A stretch of 64,000 bases of DNA, taken from UBA2108 sp002713215 (GTDB lineage: Bacteria > Bacteroidota > Bacteroidia > Flavobacteriales_G > Salibacteraceae). Below, one piece after another: positions 1 to 8,224 of the stretch. The notes beneath the pieces are model-generated. The model saw nothing but the letters and a program-made list of their open reading frames with translations, searched no databases and was not told where the DNA came from. The stretch lies in assembly GCA_937891015.1 (NCBI GenBank), contig CALAPY010000072.1, forward strand, positions 68,845 through 132,844, written 5' to 3'. Within the stretch, counting starts at the first letter, position 1, and each line of letters starts with the position of its first letter. Made by a program: the position numbers and the translations under genes.

Positions 1-852
1 TTTTTTATCTACGCGATAGAGGTGAACCGATCCGGGGCCACCGATAACAGAACCCACAACCATTGAATCACCATCGGCATGAGATAGGTTTAAGTTATAA
101 GGTACCGTATAGTCAGCAATGCTTGTGTCACCAATAGCTGCACTGGATGTTTGCCAGGCTGGTGAATTTTGGAGTGTTCCGGTATGTGATTTTGTTGAAT
201 GATCTGTTACCGAGGTGCCAGTTCCTTTATCAAACTTCCAGTAAGCTTCTAAATTGCTGTAGTTGGGATGGCTTGATTTAATGGATTGACACATCCAGCT
301 ACGAATAGTTGCCTGACTTAAGGCAGCTTTAAAAACACTCACTTCATCGATTTGTCCATCTATGGTTCTTTGTGCTGCATAATTCTGTCCAATTTGAAAG
401 GTTGAACGAGAACTAATGGGGCCAGACACTGAACGGGTAACGTCCTGAATACCGTTGACATATATTGTCATGGCACTGCCGTTGTATACACCTGCAATGT
501 GATACCATACACCTTTTTGCAATTGTTTCGATCCATCTAATTTGGTAATTCTTCCATTTACGTAAAGGACAAATTGAACTTTGTCAGCTGCTAAAGAAGC
601 ATCTCCTAGCCTCATAAACGCTTGATTGCTTCCCGTTTCAGTTCCCCACAAGGAAGTGATGTAAGGAAATGAAGTTTTAAAATTATCCACTTTTACCCAT
701 CCCTGCATGGTAAGGGCTTGCCCGCTCAAGTCTATGGTTCCACAAGAAACATAGGAAGATGTTCCATTATAATCCAACAATTTGCCCGAACCTTGCGCAG
801 CAAGCAAGTGACTGAAAACAATAATAATAAACGAGGTAAATAGTTTTTTCAT
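1..852 (-). CDS. LamG-domain secreted protein (3' end outside window)
   Basis: The frame is open from an ATG at 852 to the window edge, giving 284 codons with no stop, so the C-terminus is missing. Residues 1-19 form a signal peptide ending LLAAQG. The following ~150 residues look like a LamG/concanavalin A-like jelly roll: a V(S)CGTIDLSG start, an ALTMQGWVK strand, WYHIAGVYNG, MTIYVNG and IDEVSVFKAALS near its end. A second LamG-like start (LEAYWKFD) follows. Such proteins in Bacteroidota bind glycans or act as adhesins and usually end in a T9SS sorting domain, but that end is not visible here. A -7 promoter box lies 19 nt before the ATG. The exact ligand cannot be told. Confidence 0.8.
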   Translation of the reverse strand, partial: MKKLFTSFIIIVFSHLLAAQGSGKLLDYNGTSSYVSCGTIDLSGQALTMQGWVKVDNFKTSFPYITSLWGTETGSNQAFMRLGDASLAADKVQFVLYVNGRITKLDGSKQLQKGVWYHIAGVYNGSAMTIYVNGIQDVTRSVSGPISSRSTFQIGQNYAAQRTIDGQIDEVSVFKAALSQATIRSWMCQSIKSSHPNYSNLEAYWKFDKGTGTSVTDHSTKSHTGTLQNSPAWQTSSAAIGDTSIADYTVPYNLNLSHADGDSMVVGSVIGGPGSVHLYRVDKK

Positions 853-871
853 AGGAGTAACTTTAAGGTAT

Positions 872-879
872 CAAATCTA
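872..879 (-). promoter_or_regulatory. -7 promoter element (TAGATTTG)
   Basis: Exact match to the Bacteroidota consensus TAnnTTTG on the minus strand, 19 nt before the ATG of the LamG gene. No clear -33 TTG was identified. Confidence 0.5.
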
Positions 880-994
880 CTTATTTATTCTATTAATTAT
901 TGATCCGTCCCGCAATGGGTAATCTTTTGCAACGGATTTTCGAGTTTTATGCGATTACAATGTTTTTTAACGGAATGGGCTTGAAAATCTATTT

Positions 995-1002
995 TAGTTT
1001 TG
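995..1002 (+). promoter_or_regulatory. -7 promoter element (TAGTTTTG)
   Basis: Exact TAnnTTTG match. It covers the TTG at 1000, so that TTG cannot be in the mRNA, which moves the start of the next gene to TTG 1021, 18 nt after the box. Eighteen nt is also the spacing for queE, the GT2 gene, the M23 peptidase and the TonB receptor. Confidence 0.5.
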
Positions 1003-1020
1003 GCTTCACAAAAAACTAAA

Positions 1021-1617
1021 TTGGACGATAAAATAAAATTCTTTCACTGGCCACAGGAAGTAGAAATTCCAAAAGAATTTCATTCCATTGATGAAATGGG
1101 TGAGTTCACAACCTGTTGTATGTGTGAAAAAAAAGTCAAGGAGTCAGGGGAACCCTATTTAATTGAAAGATCTTTTAAGCGAGTAAATGAATCTTACGAG
1201 AACGTTTTGTTTGAATACGCCATTTGCTTCGACTGTGCCCGAAAAATGAATGAAGCCATGAGCAAGGAATCTATGGCTAAGTTAGAAACCTACTTTAGTC
1301 AGTATTTAACCGGCGAACGGCAACGAATGAAGTTAGAAGAGTCACAAAATGATTCAATGGCCTGGTTTAATCACTGCATGGTAAAGGGAACAGCGCGGGA
1401 GGACATCTTTGAATACAATATTTGTGGATTGTTCCGAGGAGATAAGATGCTGCTGGGTGAATTTCCTTACCTGCTTTCGCTGGAAGCTATGGAGGAAATT
1501 ACAGAATTGCTTTCTGCCGAAACGAAAGATGAACTCGATGACTTTAGAAGGAATCATTTGGGCGGACCTCCAGAATTTGAAGAATTGCTAAAAGGAAGAC
1601 CCGTTTTTATCTTCTAA
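1021..1617 (+). CDS. Hypothetical zinc-ribbon-like protein
   Basis: I do not recognise the family. The product is about 198 residues, acidic, and without signal peptide or membrane segment, so probably cytoplasmic. Two cysteine clusters (CCMC near residue 33 and CFDC near residue 69) are spaced like a treble-clef or zinc-ribbon metal site. The C-terminal half is rich in Glu and Leu and ends in a PP-EFEELLKGRPVFIF-like tail. There is no in-frame ATG until 1096, which would cut close to the first Cys pair. TTG at 1000 lies inside a -7 box, so TTG at 1021 is the best start. It stands alone with its own promoter, followed 17 nt later by the PqqB-like gene. Confidence 0.6.
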   Translation: MDDKIKFFHWPQEVEIPKEFHSIDEMGEFTTCCMCEKKVKESGEPYLIERSFKRVNESYENVLFEYAICFDCARKMNEAMSKESMAKLETYFSQYLTGERQRMKLEESQNDSMAWFNHCMVKGTAREDIFEYNICGLFRGDKMLLGEFPYLLSLEAMEEITELLSAETKDELDDFRRNHLGGPPEFEELLKGRPVFIF

Positions 1618-1634
1618 TATAATTTGACTGGATT

Positions 1635-2534
1635 ATGATGCGGTTGTTGATATTGGTTTTAGTAATAATCTCATCGCTTTGTAATGCACAACAAGTCCAA
1701 CTGGTAGTGCTCGGTGTAGCACAGGATGCCGGATTTCCGCAAGCAGGGTGTAGTAAAACATGTTGCACTGGTGGATCAGAATCGGAACTGGTAAGTTGTC
1801 TTGCCGTTGTAAAAGATTCGAACTTTGTCATTCTCGATGCCACTCCTGATTTTAAAGCTCAACTTAAGAACATCAATGAATTTGTTGGGAATAAAAAGCA
1901 AAAACTTCCAGAGAGTATTTTATTAACCCATGCTCATATTGGGCATTATACTGGGTTAATGCAATTGGGCAGAGAAGTTATGGGAACCCAAAAACAGGTC
2001 GTGTATGCTATGCCGAGGATGCAGTCATTTCTGGAGATGAATGGTCCCTGGAGTCAATTGGTTAAACTGCAAAACATTGAATTAAAACCTCTGATGAATA
2101 ATAAAGGGATTGACGTTTTAAATGGGGTGGAGGTTGTTCCAATTCAGGTTCCACACCGGGACGAATTTTCAGAAACAGTTGGTTTTATAATTAATTCTGG
2201 AAAAAAGAAAGCCGTTTTTATTCCAGATATCGATAAGTGGGAAAAATGGGAAGTAAACATCGATTCTTTGATTAAGGTTGTTGATTATGCTTTTATTGAT
2301 GGTACTTTTTTTTCCAACGGCGAGCTACCAGGTAGAGACATGAGCGAAATTCCACACCCTTTTATAGAAGAAAGTATGAGTCGCTTTCAAGGTATGAACA
2401 CCTACGAAAAGAAGAAAATATATTTTATCCATTTTAACCATACTAACCCCGTTATGTGGGACAAAAAGAGCCAAAAACAGGTGCAAAATGCTGGTTTTAA
2501 TGTGGCCGAACAAGGAATGGTGATCGATTTATAA
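1635..2534 (+). CDS. Secreted PqqB-like metallo-beta-lactamase-fold hydrolase
   Basis: 299 residues, with a signal peptide (about residues 1-18, ending LCNA-QQ), so exported. The rest resembles the coenzyme PQQ synthesis protein B group of the metallo-beta-lactamase fold: VLGVAQDAGFPQAGC at the mature N-terminus, SCLAV, a LLTHAHIGHYTGL metal motif, and IPVQVPHRDEFSETVG plus a FIPDIDKW strand later. The metal motif reads HAHIGH where the classical fold has HxHxDH, so Gly replaces the metal-ligand Asp; PqqB itself also has a modified motif. No other pqq gene is nearby, so a role in PQQ synthesis is unlikely; an extracytoplasmic hydrolase or metal-binding function fits better. Its last 6 nt overlap convergent fdhD. 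Confidence 0.75.
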   Translation: MMRLLILVLVIISSLCNAQQVQLVVLGVAQDAGFPQAGCSKTCCTGGSESELVSCLAVVKDSNFVILDATPDFKAQLKNINEFVGNKKQKLPESILLTHAHIGHYTGLMQLGREVMGTQKQVVYAMPRMQSFLEMNGPWSQLVKLQNIELKPLMNNKGIDVLNGVEVVPIQVPHRDEFSETVGFIINSGKKKAVFIPDIDKWEKWEVNIDSLIKVVDYAFIDGTFFSNGELPGRDMSEIPHPFIEESMSRFQGMNTYEKKKIYFIHFNHTNPVMWDKKSQKQVQNAGFNVAEQGMVIDL

Positions 2535-3377
2535 AGGGCTGATTCTTTCTTCTCCACAGTATATATTGAACCCCTCTTTTTTTATAAAGCCAACTAGGGT
2601 CATGTTGTTTTCTTTTGCCAGATCATAAGCCAAACTACTTGGTGCTCCTACAGCACACAATACCGGAATACCAAGCATTAGTGTTTTCTGAACCAATTCA
2701 AAACTAGCTCTGCCACTAACCAGGAGTATGTTTTGAGAAAGAGGCAACCGATGACTAAAAAGTGCGGCACCGGCAATTTTGTCCAGTGCGTTGTGTCGGC
2801 CAACATCTTCGCGCATCAGTTTCAATTCACCGTTTGCACCAAATAAGGCCGAAGCGTGAATTCCGCCAGTGTGTTTAAATATGGTTTGATCATCTTCCAG
2901 TAACAAGGGTAATTTGGATATTATATTGCGTTTAATCTTGAATGATGAATCTGGTAGAACAGAACAATTCTGACTTACACTTTCAATGGAAGATTTACCA
3001 CAAACGCCGCAACTGGAAGAAGTGTAAAAATGTCTTTCAAGTTTGCTTATATCCAATTCGAGTCCTGTTCTTAGATTTACCTTAACTACATTGCCGTATT
3101 CTTCTTCTTTTTCAACGGTTTCGCAATGCCAGACTTTGTCAACGTCTGCTTCGGAAAAAATGATTCCCTCAGTGAATAAAAAACCCATAGCAAGTTCCAG
3201 GTCATTACCAGGAGTTCTCATCGTTACCGATATGTTCTTCTCCTGTGGTTCACCATTCTTAGTAAAACAAATTCGTATTTCCAGGGGTTCTTCAACTGCA
3301 AGAACATCGGGAAATTCTTTTATGTCATTGGAATTGACTTTTTTAATGTTAACCGGTTTAACGTTCGGCTTTTTCAT
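2529..3377 (-). CDS. fdhD: Formate dehydrogenase accessory sulfurtransferase FdhD
   Basis: FdhD passes sulfur from a cysteine desulfurase to the molybdenum cofactor of formate dehydrogenases, an insertion needed for activity. The 282-residue product shows the family landmarks in order: RTPGNDLELAMGFLFTEG, the redox CGVCGK motif holding the catalytic cysteines, HTGGIHASALF, MREDVGRHNALDKI, the SGRASFELVQK helix and GAPSSLA. The longer frame begins with a TTG at 3386, but ATG 3377 (MKKPNVKP) is a more usual start and matches the family length. No formate dehydrogenase or moco gene is in this window, so its client enzyme is elsewhere. The 3' end overlaps the PqqB-like gene by 6 nt, tail to tail. 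Confidence 0.93.
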   Translation of the reverse strand: MKKPNVKPVNIKKVNSNDIKEFPDVLAVEEPLEIRICFTKNGEPQEKNISVTMRTPGNDLELAMGFLFTEGIIFSEADVDKVWHCETVEKEEEYGNVVKVNLRTGLELDISKLERHFYTSSSCGVCGKSSIESVSQNCSVLPDSSFKIKRNIISKLPLLLEDDQTIFKHTGGIHASALFGANGELKLMREDVGRHNALDKIAGAALFSHRLPLSQNILLVSGRASFELVQKTLMLGIPVLCAVGAPSSLAYDLAKENNMTLVGFIKKEGFNIYCGEERISPL

Positions 3378-3424
3378 GATGAACAATCAAATAGGGGTAT
3401 TTTAGTTTCGTAACTTCTGTCTAT

Positions 3425-3432
3425 TAATTTTG
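3425..3432 (+). promoter_or_regulatory. -7 promoter element (TAATTTTG)
   Basis: Exact TAnnTTTG match, with a TTTC about 19 nt upstream that could serve as -33. It overlaps a TTG at 3430 and so rules out that codon as start; ATG 3457 lies 24 nt after the box. Confidence 0.55.
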
Positions 3433-3456
3433 GCCAAATTTCGTTTTTATTTTACT

Positions 3457-4944
3457 ATGAAACCACTCTTGAACTCGCTATTCTTGACTTTGTTGATTAT
3501 CAACATTTCATGTGATTCCATTCCGTCAAAGAAATCCATGGATATTGTAATCCTACACATAAACGATGTGTATGAAATCGCTGCGGTAAACGGAGGAAAA
3601 GAAGGGGGCTATGCCCGTTTGGCTTACCTGATCGACTCATTAAGAGAAGAAAATCCCAATCTCTTGGTTGTACATGCCGGTGATTTTTTGAGCCCCAGCC
3701 TAATAGGAAATTTAAAGGATGACAGCGGAAATAAAATAAAAGGCAGGCACATGATTGAGGCAATGAATGCCTCGGGTGTCGATGTTGTAACCTTTGGAAA
3801 TCACGAATTCGATATTAAAGAAGAAGAACTTCAAAACCGGATTGATGAATCCACTTTTAAATGGATATCAGCCAATGTATACCACAATCAACAAGGAAAA
3901 AAAGAACCATTTATGCAAAAAAATAAATGCATACCCCCAACCATGACAGCGTATTTCGTTGACGGGAATGATACGTTTAGCCTGGGACTGGTGGGAGTTA
4001 CTCTACCATTTAATAAAAAGGATTTTGTACACTACGGAAATGTTGAGTTGACCTTGAAGAAGGTGTTGGACACTATTTCGGCTGATCAAACACTTTTGTT
4101 GACTCATTTAGAAAGGAATCAGGATCGCGAAGTGGCTAGTCGCTTTCCTTCTGTGCCTTTAATAATGGGTGGGCACGATCACTACCATTTTATGGATACC
4201 GTTGGGAGCGTGTTGGTAGCCAAGGCAGATGCTAATTTGCGTACGGTTTGGAAGCACAATTTGAGGTATGATTTCGAAAGTAAAGGACTCAAAGTCAATA
4301 GTGAATTGATTAAACTAAATTCGTCCATTCCTGAAAGTAAATCGGTGCTTGAAGTCGTGAACCGCTGGTTAGAATTCGCAAAAGAAAGAGCCGGTTCTTC
4401 AGGTTTTCAGTTGGATAAGGTGGTTTGGCAAGGAGACTCAGTCTGGGAATGCCGAGAGACCGTAATTCGTGCTCAGCAAACCAATTTTGGTCATGCCGTG
4501 GCAAATGCTATGAAGGAGTTTACTGAAGCTGAAGTTGCCTTGTTAAACTCGGGAAGCCTACGATACGATGATCAATTGACCGGTATTATAACGGAGGGAG
4601 ATATTTTAAAAGCATTGCCTTTTGGAGGATCAGTTTCTTATACAAAAATAAAAGGTGATGACCTGTCTAATATTGTGTGGATAGGGTTGGATACCAATAA
4701 AGGGACTGGTGGATATTTACAAATTCCTGGCGCTACCATTGAAAACGGCAGGGTACTCCTTAACGGCGAACCAATTGATACCGGCAAGATGTATTCGGTG
4801 TGTACTTCCCGGTTTATGGCTTCAGGAAAAGAGTCAAACCTTGAAGTGTTGAAGAATTTTAGCTGGGAAATACCAAATCGGGAACAAGGTTCATCCAATG
4901 ATATTAGGCATATGACAATTAAATACTTAGAGAACGTTAATTAA
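3457..4944 (+). CDS. 5'-nucleotidase/UshA-family metallophosphatase lipoprotein
   Basis: 495 residues from ATG 3457, giving a clean lipoprotein signal (MKPLL...LIINISC). The N-terminal metallophosphatase domain shows ILHINDVYE, VVHAGDFLSPS, VVTFGNHEFD, THLERNQD and MGGHDHYH, the two-metal site of the UshA/5'-nucleotidase group. The C-terminal 5_nucleotid_C domain has QTNFGHAVANAM, LLNSGSLR and ITEGDILKALPFG. Together these point to hydrolysis of nucleoside 5'-phosphates or related phosphoesters at the cell surface or in the periplasm, for phosphate or nucleoside scavenging. The exact substrate is not set by the sequence. It is a single gene behind its own -7 box. Confidence 0.9.
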   Translation: MKPLLNSLFLTLLIINISCDSIPSKKSMDIVILHINDVYEIAAVNGGKEGGYARLAYLIDSLREENPNLLVVHAGDFLSPSLIGNLKDDSGNKIKGRHMIEAMNASGVDVVTFGNHEFDIKEEELQNRIDESTFKWISANVYHNQQGKKEPFMQKNKCIPPTMTAYFVDGNDTFSLGLVGVTLPFNKKDFVHYGNVELTLKKVLDTISADQTLLLTHLERNQDREVASRFPSVPLIMGGHDHYHFMDTVGSVLVAKADANLRTVWKHNLRYDFESKGLKVNSELIKLNSSIPESKSVLEVVNRWLEFAKERAGSSGFQLDKVVWQGDSVWECRETVIRAQQTNFGHAVANAMKEFTEAEVALLNSGSLRYDDQLTGIITEGDILKALPFGGSVSYTKIKGDDLSNIVWIGLDTNKGTGGYLQIPGATIENGRVLLNGEPIDTGKMYSVCTSRFMASGKESNLEVLKNFSWEIPNREQGSSNDIRHMTIKYLENVN

Positions 4945-5073
4945 TTACATCGAAGCGTTTTAATAGTCTCACAATTTTTTAACTTTACACAGACTATTGG
5001 AATAGGGTATTGAATTCGAGGAGGAAATAGTCTGACGATTCGTTTGTTATATAAATAATTAACTCTATATATT

Positions 5074-5370
5074 ATGTCTACCGCTTTTGCTCATGTCGCT
5101 TATACCGAGAAGGAAAAGGTCCCCAGTTTGGTCTTTCCTTTAGGTGAGGTTTTGGATTCTGCCGAAGAAATTAAAAAGAGGTCCAACGATATTAATCAGG
5201 CTATGGACGCCGGTAATATTGCACAGTTTAAGGTTTTGATATTTTTTGAGGATGACAAAGAAATTCGCGAGGTTGAAACAACAATTTGGGATCGCGATAA
5301 AAACTACGTCTACTTAAAGAATTCGATTGCCATTCCGGTTAATAGAATTCACAAAATAAAATTCAATTAA
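5074..5370 (+). CDS. Conserved small hypothetical protein
   Basis: 98 residues, no signal peptide or membrane span, mixed alpha/beta. The N-terminal half has a helix rich in Lys/Glu (AEEIKKRSNDINQAM), the C-terminal half alternates strands (FKVLIFFEDDKEIREVETTIW, NYVYLKNSIAIPVNRIHKI). The last part resembles a small SH3-like or Tudor-type barrel in which a strand pair ends in an IP.NRIHKIKF signature, but I cannot name a family. A long leader of about 85-90 nt runs from a TAACTTTA -7-like box near 4978. The gene converges on the next one with a single base between the two stop codons. Confidence 0.6.
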   Translation: MSTAFAHVAYTEKEKVPSLVFPLGEVLDSAEEIKKRSNDINQAMDAGNIAQFKVLIFFEDDKEIREVETTIWDRDKNYVYLKNSIAIPVNRIHKIKFN

Positions 5371-5371
5371 A

Positions 5372-6022
5372 CTACTTTTTCTTGTCCTTTTTATTTGGGT
5401 CTTTGAGGCTTCCATCTTTTAGTGCCTTAAAAAAAGATGCCCAGGCAAAAGGGTCGAATATGGAAAGCGGAGGCGCCTGTCCTGCGTAATAAAGCTTTTC
5501 CGTATAGGCCTGATTTACCAACTGATAATTAATGCTTCCCCAAGAACCAATTTCCTCATATTGTGCTTTACGTTCCATCAGTTCCAAATTTTTCTTTGCC
5601 CTTTCCATGTCGTCATCGGGAATGTGTAGAGTTAAAAATGCTTCTCTAAACTGTTCCTTACTAGGCCAGGGAAATATGACCGCTTCAGGAAGGTTTATCG
5701 TGTCCTTACTAAACAATTGAACGAGTGTGTAGCGTTTCGTTTTTAGAGAGTCGGGAATAACACATTGAAATGGTTTGTAGCCTACACAAGTAAATCGTAC
5801 CGTATCTCCCGCATGAGCTACAAAGGAAAAGGTTCCGTTAAAGTCAGTAGTTGTTCCCTGGTTTCGGTTAACCACCACTATGTTTACCCAGGGGACAGGG
5901 GTTAGGCTATCGGCATCCAGAAAAACCCCGCTAAATTGCAACAGGCTACTGTCCTTCTTAATTTGGGAAAAGCTGGCTAATCCAAGTACCAAAAAAACGA
6001 GTAGAGTGCAGGCCTTCTTCAC
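5372..6022 (-). CDS. Carboxypeptidase-regulatory-like domain protein
   Basis: About 216 residues from GTG 6022. A signal peptide (KKACTLLVFLVLGLASFSQ) is followed by a carboxypeptidase D regulatory-like beta-sandwich: FSGVFLDADSLTPVPWVNIVV, TTTDFNGTFSFVAHAGDTVRFTCVGYKP. This domain is common at the N-terminus of Bacteroidota surface proteins; here it is alone with a basic tail ending in a KKDKKK run. The larger frame starts with TTG 6052, but a -7 box (6035-6028) lies inside it, so the GTG 5 nt after the box is preferred, which implies an almost leaderless mRNA. A role at the outer membrane or in the periplasm is inferred only. Confidence 0.7.
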   Translation of the reverse strand: MKKACTLLVFLVLGLASFSQIKKDSSLLQFSGVFLDADSLTPVPWVNIVVVNRNQGTTTDFNGTFSFVAHAGDTVRFTCVGYKPFQCVIPDSLKTKRYTLVQLFSKDTINLPEAVIFPWPSKEQFREAFLTLHIPDDDMERAKKNLELMERKAQYEEIGSWGSINYQLVNQAYTEKLYYAGQAPPLSIFDPFAWASFFKALKDGSLKDPNKKDKKK

Positions 6023-6027
6023 AAATA

Positions 6028-6035
6028 CAAAGGTA
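6028..6035 (-). promoter_or_regulatory. -7 promoter element (TACCTTTG)
   Basis: Exact TAnnTTTG match on the minus strand, 5 nt before GTG 6022. This spacing puts the expected transcription start at or next to the start codon. Confidence 0.45.
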
Positions 6036-6095
6036 CTTATGCTTTTTAACAATCTAAATCACTGAGGTTAATATTCCCAAAAAAAGGTCAGATAC

Positions 6096-7835
6096 CTAGT
6101 AAAAGAAGTAGTAGCGTTCAATGGTTTTGTTGCCAACCTTGTCGGTAAACTCGACCCTTAAATCATGTTTGGAACCTGTTTTTTGAACCCGATCAAGTTT
6201 CAAAAAGGCTTTGCTCTTATTTTTTTGATATTCGATTAAATGCCATTCTTCATCTACGAAAGCCTCATACCTGCCCAATCCGGAAATGTCATCTTTGACC
6301 GAGAAGGTGATTTTTTGATTTTCGTTAAAGCTTTGTCCATTAATGGCTATTGTATTTTTTACACGAGGTGGAATGGTGTCCTTCATTACTGTATAAGGTC
6401 CAAAACTTCTGGTTTTAACTGAAATCCAATTAGAATCAACACCACCTCCTTCTGCTGCCAGTATTCCTGATTTAGCATTAAGCGATACAATAACCAGTTT
6501 GGATCGTTGATTTTCCGGAATAGAGTTTACATTTATCGATAAGTCGATATAATCCTGGAGCGGATCTGAAAGGCGGTTAACATGATACCTGGGAGTAACG
6601 CAACGTCCAATGGCTTTTTCTTCTTTTAGGTACAATGGCGTATCTTCATACAGGCAGCTAGCCGGAATGTTAATTCTTAGGTTGTCATTTTCAAAATAGT
6701 TGGGCTCTCCGTATTTTAGAGTTTGTACCGACTCCTTCTTAACCATGACATGGTGTTCCAGTTGATTGGACTTAACCTTAAACTTTAAAGTAGAAGTGTT
6801 TCCGTAGAAATCCATAACCCGGTATTCCAGGTTATGCGTTGAGCTATCTACAAAAAATAACTGTCCGTTGTTTACCAGGTCCTTGTATATATCAAGTTTA
6901 TTGCCTTCCAGGAGGTAGCTCCGTTGAACTTTCTTCCTGTTTTTTACCTTTTGGTGATAATCCATGTGTGCATTGATGTACCTCGTTTTGTCAAATCCAA
7001 TGGAATCCATTACATGGTAATATACTCGCTGATTGTCTTTTAATAATTCAATACTGTAAACCCCATTGGAGAAGGGGCTGTTATTTACCTTGTCCATAGC
7101 TTCAATGCCAAATCCAATTTTCCCTTTTACAATTGGAACTATGCCACCATTTAGGTAATAGGTGTTTCCCGACTTGCTCAGTTTATAGGTTTTTTGCAAA
7201 TCATTGTGATCTATGGAGCTATTCTCATTGAGTGGATATATGGTCAGGTGTTTTAGTGTAGGAGCAATGTTATCGGTTACTTTAAAATTGAAGTGAAGTG
7301 GATTAATGGGTTTTTCGGACAGTGTATTTCGTATTTCAAAGTGTAAGTGTGGTCCGCCGGAACCTCCGGTATTTCCGCTCCAACCAACACGATCTCCCTG
7401 ATTCAATTTAAACTGACCAGCTTCAGGGTAAAGTTCCACTTCAAAGTTTTTGGATCGATATTGCTCATTTTTTATGAAGTTCTCCAGTTCATCATTAAAT
7501 CGACTTAGATGTGCATATACACTGGTATAACCGTTTGGATGAGTTACGTATACCACCTTACCATAACCATACAATGAAACTGCAATTCGTGAAACATATC
7601 CTTTATAAATCGAACGAATTTTTAATCCCTCTCTTCCTTGGGTCCGAATGTCTAATCCGGCATGAAAATGGCCGGGACGAAGTTCACCAAAATTACCCGC
7701 AAGAGAAATGGGGATTTCCACCGGAGAAATAAATTCAATTTTGCCTGGAATGGTGTCGCTGGTGCTTGATGCAATGGTTTTTGTTGTGTGAAGTAAGAAT
7801 AAGAAAATCAGTAGATTAGGAAGTAGTTTGTGCAT
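6096..7835 (-). CDS. M23 family metallopeptidase (LytM-type)
   Basis: 579 residues with a signal peptide (residues 1-22, ending TIAS). The peptidase M23 domain covers roughly residues 35-190 and keeps the zinc and catalytic residues: HFHAGLD (first H and D ligands), a YAHLS motif and HLHFEIR (catalytic and zinc-binding histidines). These enzymes cut peptide cross-links of peptidoglycan. The remaining ~390 residues are beta-rich and look like Ig-like or jelly-roll segments of unknown role, with a DTIPPRVKNT junction and a C-terminal FTDKVGNKTIERYYFFY. Unlike many cell-division LytM proteins there is no coiled coil, so it is more likely a wall-remodelling hydrolase. Single gene with its own -7 box. 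Confidence 0.9.
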   Translation of the reverse strand: MHKLLPNLLIFLFLLHTTKTIASSTSDTIPGKIEFISPVEIPISLAGNFGELRPGHFHAGLDIRTQGREGLKIRSIYKGYVSRIAVSLYGYGKVVYVTHPNGYTSVYAHLSRFNDELENFIKNEQYRSKNFEVELYPEAGQFKLNQGDRVGWSGNTGGSGGPHLHFEIRNTLSEKPINPLHFNFKVTDNIAPTLKHLTIYPLNENSSIDHNDLQKTYKLSKSGNTYYLNGGIVPIVKGKIGFGIEAMDKVNNSPFSNGVYSIELLKDNQRVYYHVMDSIGFDKTRYINAHMDYHQKVKNRKKVQRSYLLEGNKLDIYKDLVNNGQLFFVDSSTHNLEYRVMDFYGNTSTLKFKVKSNQLEHHVMVKKESVQTLKYGEPNYFENDNLRINIPASCLYEDTPLYLKEEKAIGRCVTPRYHVNRLSDPLQDYIDLSINVNSIPENQRSKLVIVSLNAKSGILAAEGGGVDSNWISVKTRSFGPYTVMKDTIPPRVKNTIAINGQSFNENQKITFSVKDDISGLGRYEAFVDEEWHLIEYQKNKSKAFLKLDRVQKTGSKHDLRVEFTDKVGNKTIERYYFFY

Positions 7836-7853
7836 TTATGTATGTTCAGGCAT

Positions 7854-7861
7854 CAAAAGTA
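7854..7861 (-). promoter_or_regulatory. -7 promoter element (TACTTTTG)
   Basis: Exact TAnnTTTG match on the minus strand, 18 nt before the ATG of the M23 peptidase gene. Confidence 0.55.
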
Positions 7862-7947
7862 GGATTCGTAAGTGCCTATTTTTGAGAGTCCTTAATCAGA
7901 TGTACACAAAAACGACTTAAAAACTTGTAATAACCAATCCTTGCAGA

Positions 7948-7955
7948 TACATTTG
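7948..7955 (+). promoter_or_regulatory. -7 promoter element (TACATTTG)
   Basis: Exact TAnnTTTG match, 23 nt before ATG 7979. It overlaps the GTG at 7955, which is therefore not the start. Confidence 0.55.
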
Positions 7956-7978
7956 TGGGTCGTTTGAAAACGGGCAAA

Positions 7979-8224
7979 ATGAGTGCTTCAGGAATAAAGC
8001 ATATTAAAGATAAAGTTGAGAAGTTAATTACTGCATATAACTTGAAGTCTTCACAGTTAGAGGAACTTAAGCTTGAAAATGAATCGTTGTTAACCAAAAT
8101 TTCTTCCCTGGAAGGGAAGCTAAACGGGGATTCAGAATCATCAAGAAAAAATGAGTTACTTAGGAAAAAAGTGGAGTCTTTAGTGAAAGAGCTTGACGAT
8201 TGTATTGAATTAGCAAGTGAATAA
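7979..8224 (+). CDS. Small coiled-coil protein preceding ZapA (ZapB-like)
   Basis: 81 residues, almost wholly helical with a heptad pattern (IKDKVEKLITAYNL, LEELKLENESLLTKISSLEGKL, LLRKKVESLVKELDDCIELA). No signal or membrane segment. Its stop codon overlaps the zapA start (TAATG), so the two are translationally coupled. E. coli ZapB is an 81-residue coiled coil that links to FtsZ through ZapA, so a ZapB-like partner is a fair inference from size, fold and context, though coiled coils give no proof of homology. GTG 7955 was rejected because it sits in the -7 box; ATG 7979 is used. Confidence 0.75.
   Translation: MSASGIKHIKDKVEKLITAYNLKSSQLEELKLENESLLTKISSLEGKLNGDSESSRKNELLRKKVESLVKELDDCIELASE

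Noticed and set aside
3043..3405. 120-codon ORF antisense to fdhD
   Set aside because: It is a shadow of the real fdhD frame with no family motifs and no promoter box.
3430..3456. TTG start at 3430 for the 5'-nucleotidase gene
   Set aside because: It falls inside the -7 box; ATG 3457 gives a complete lipoprotein signal.
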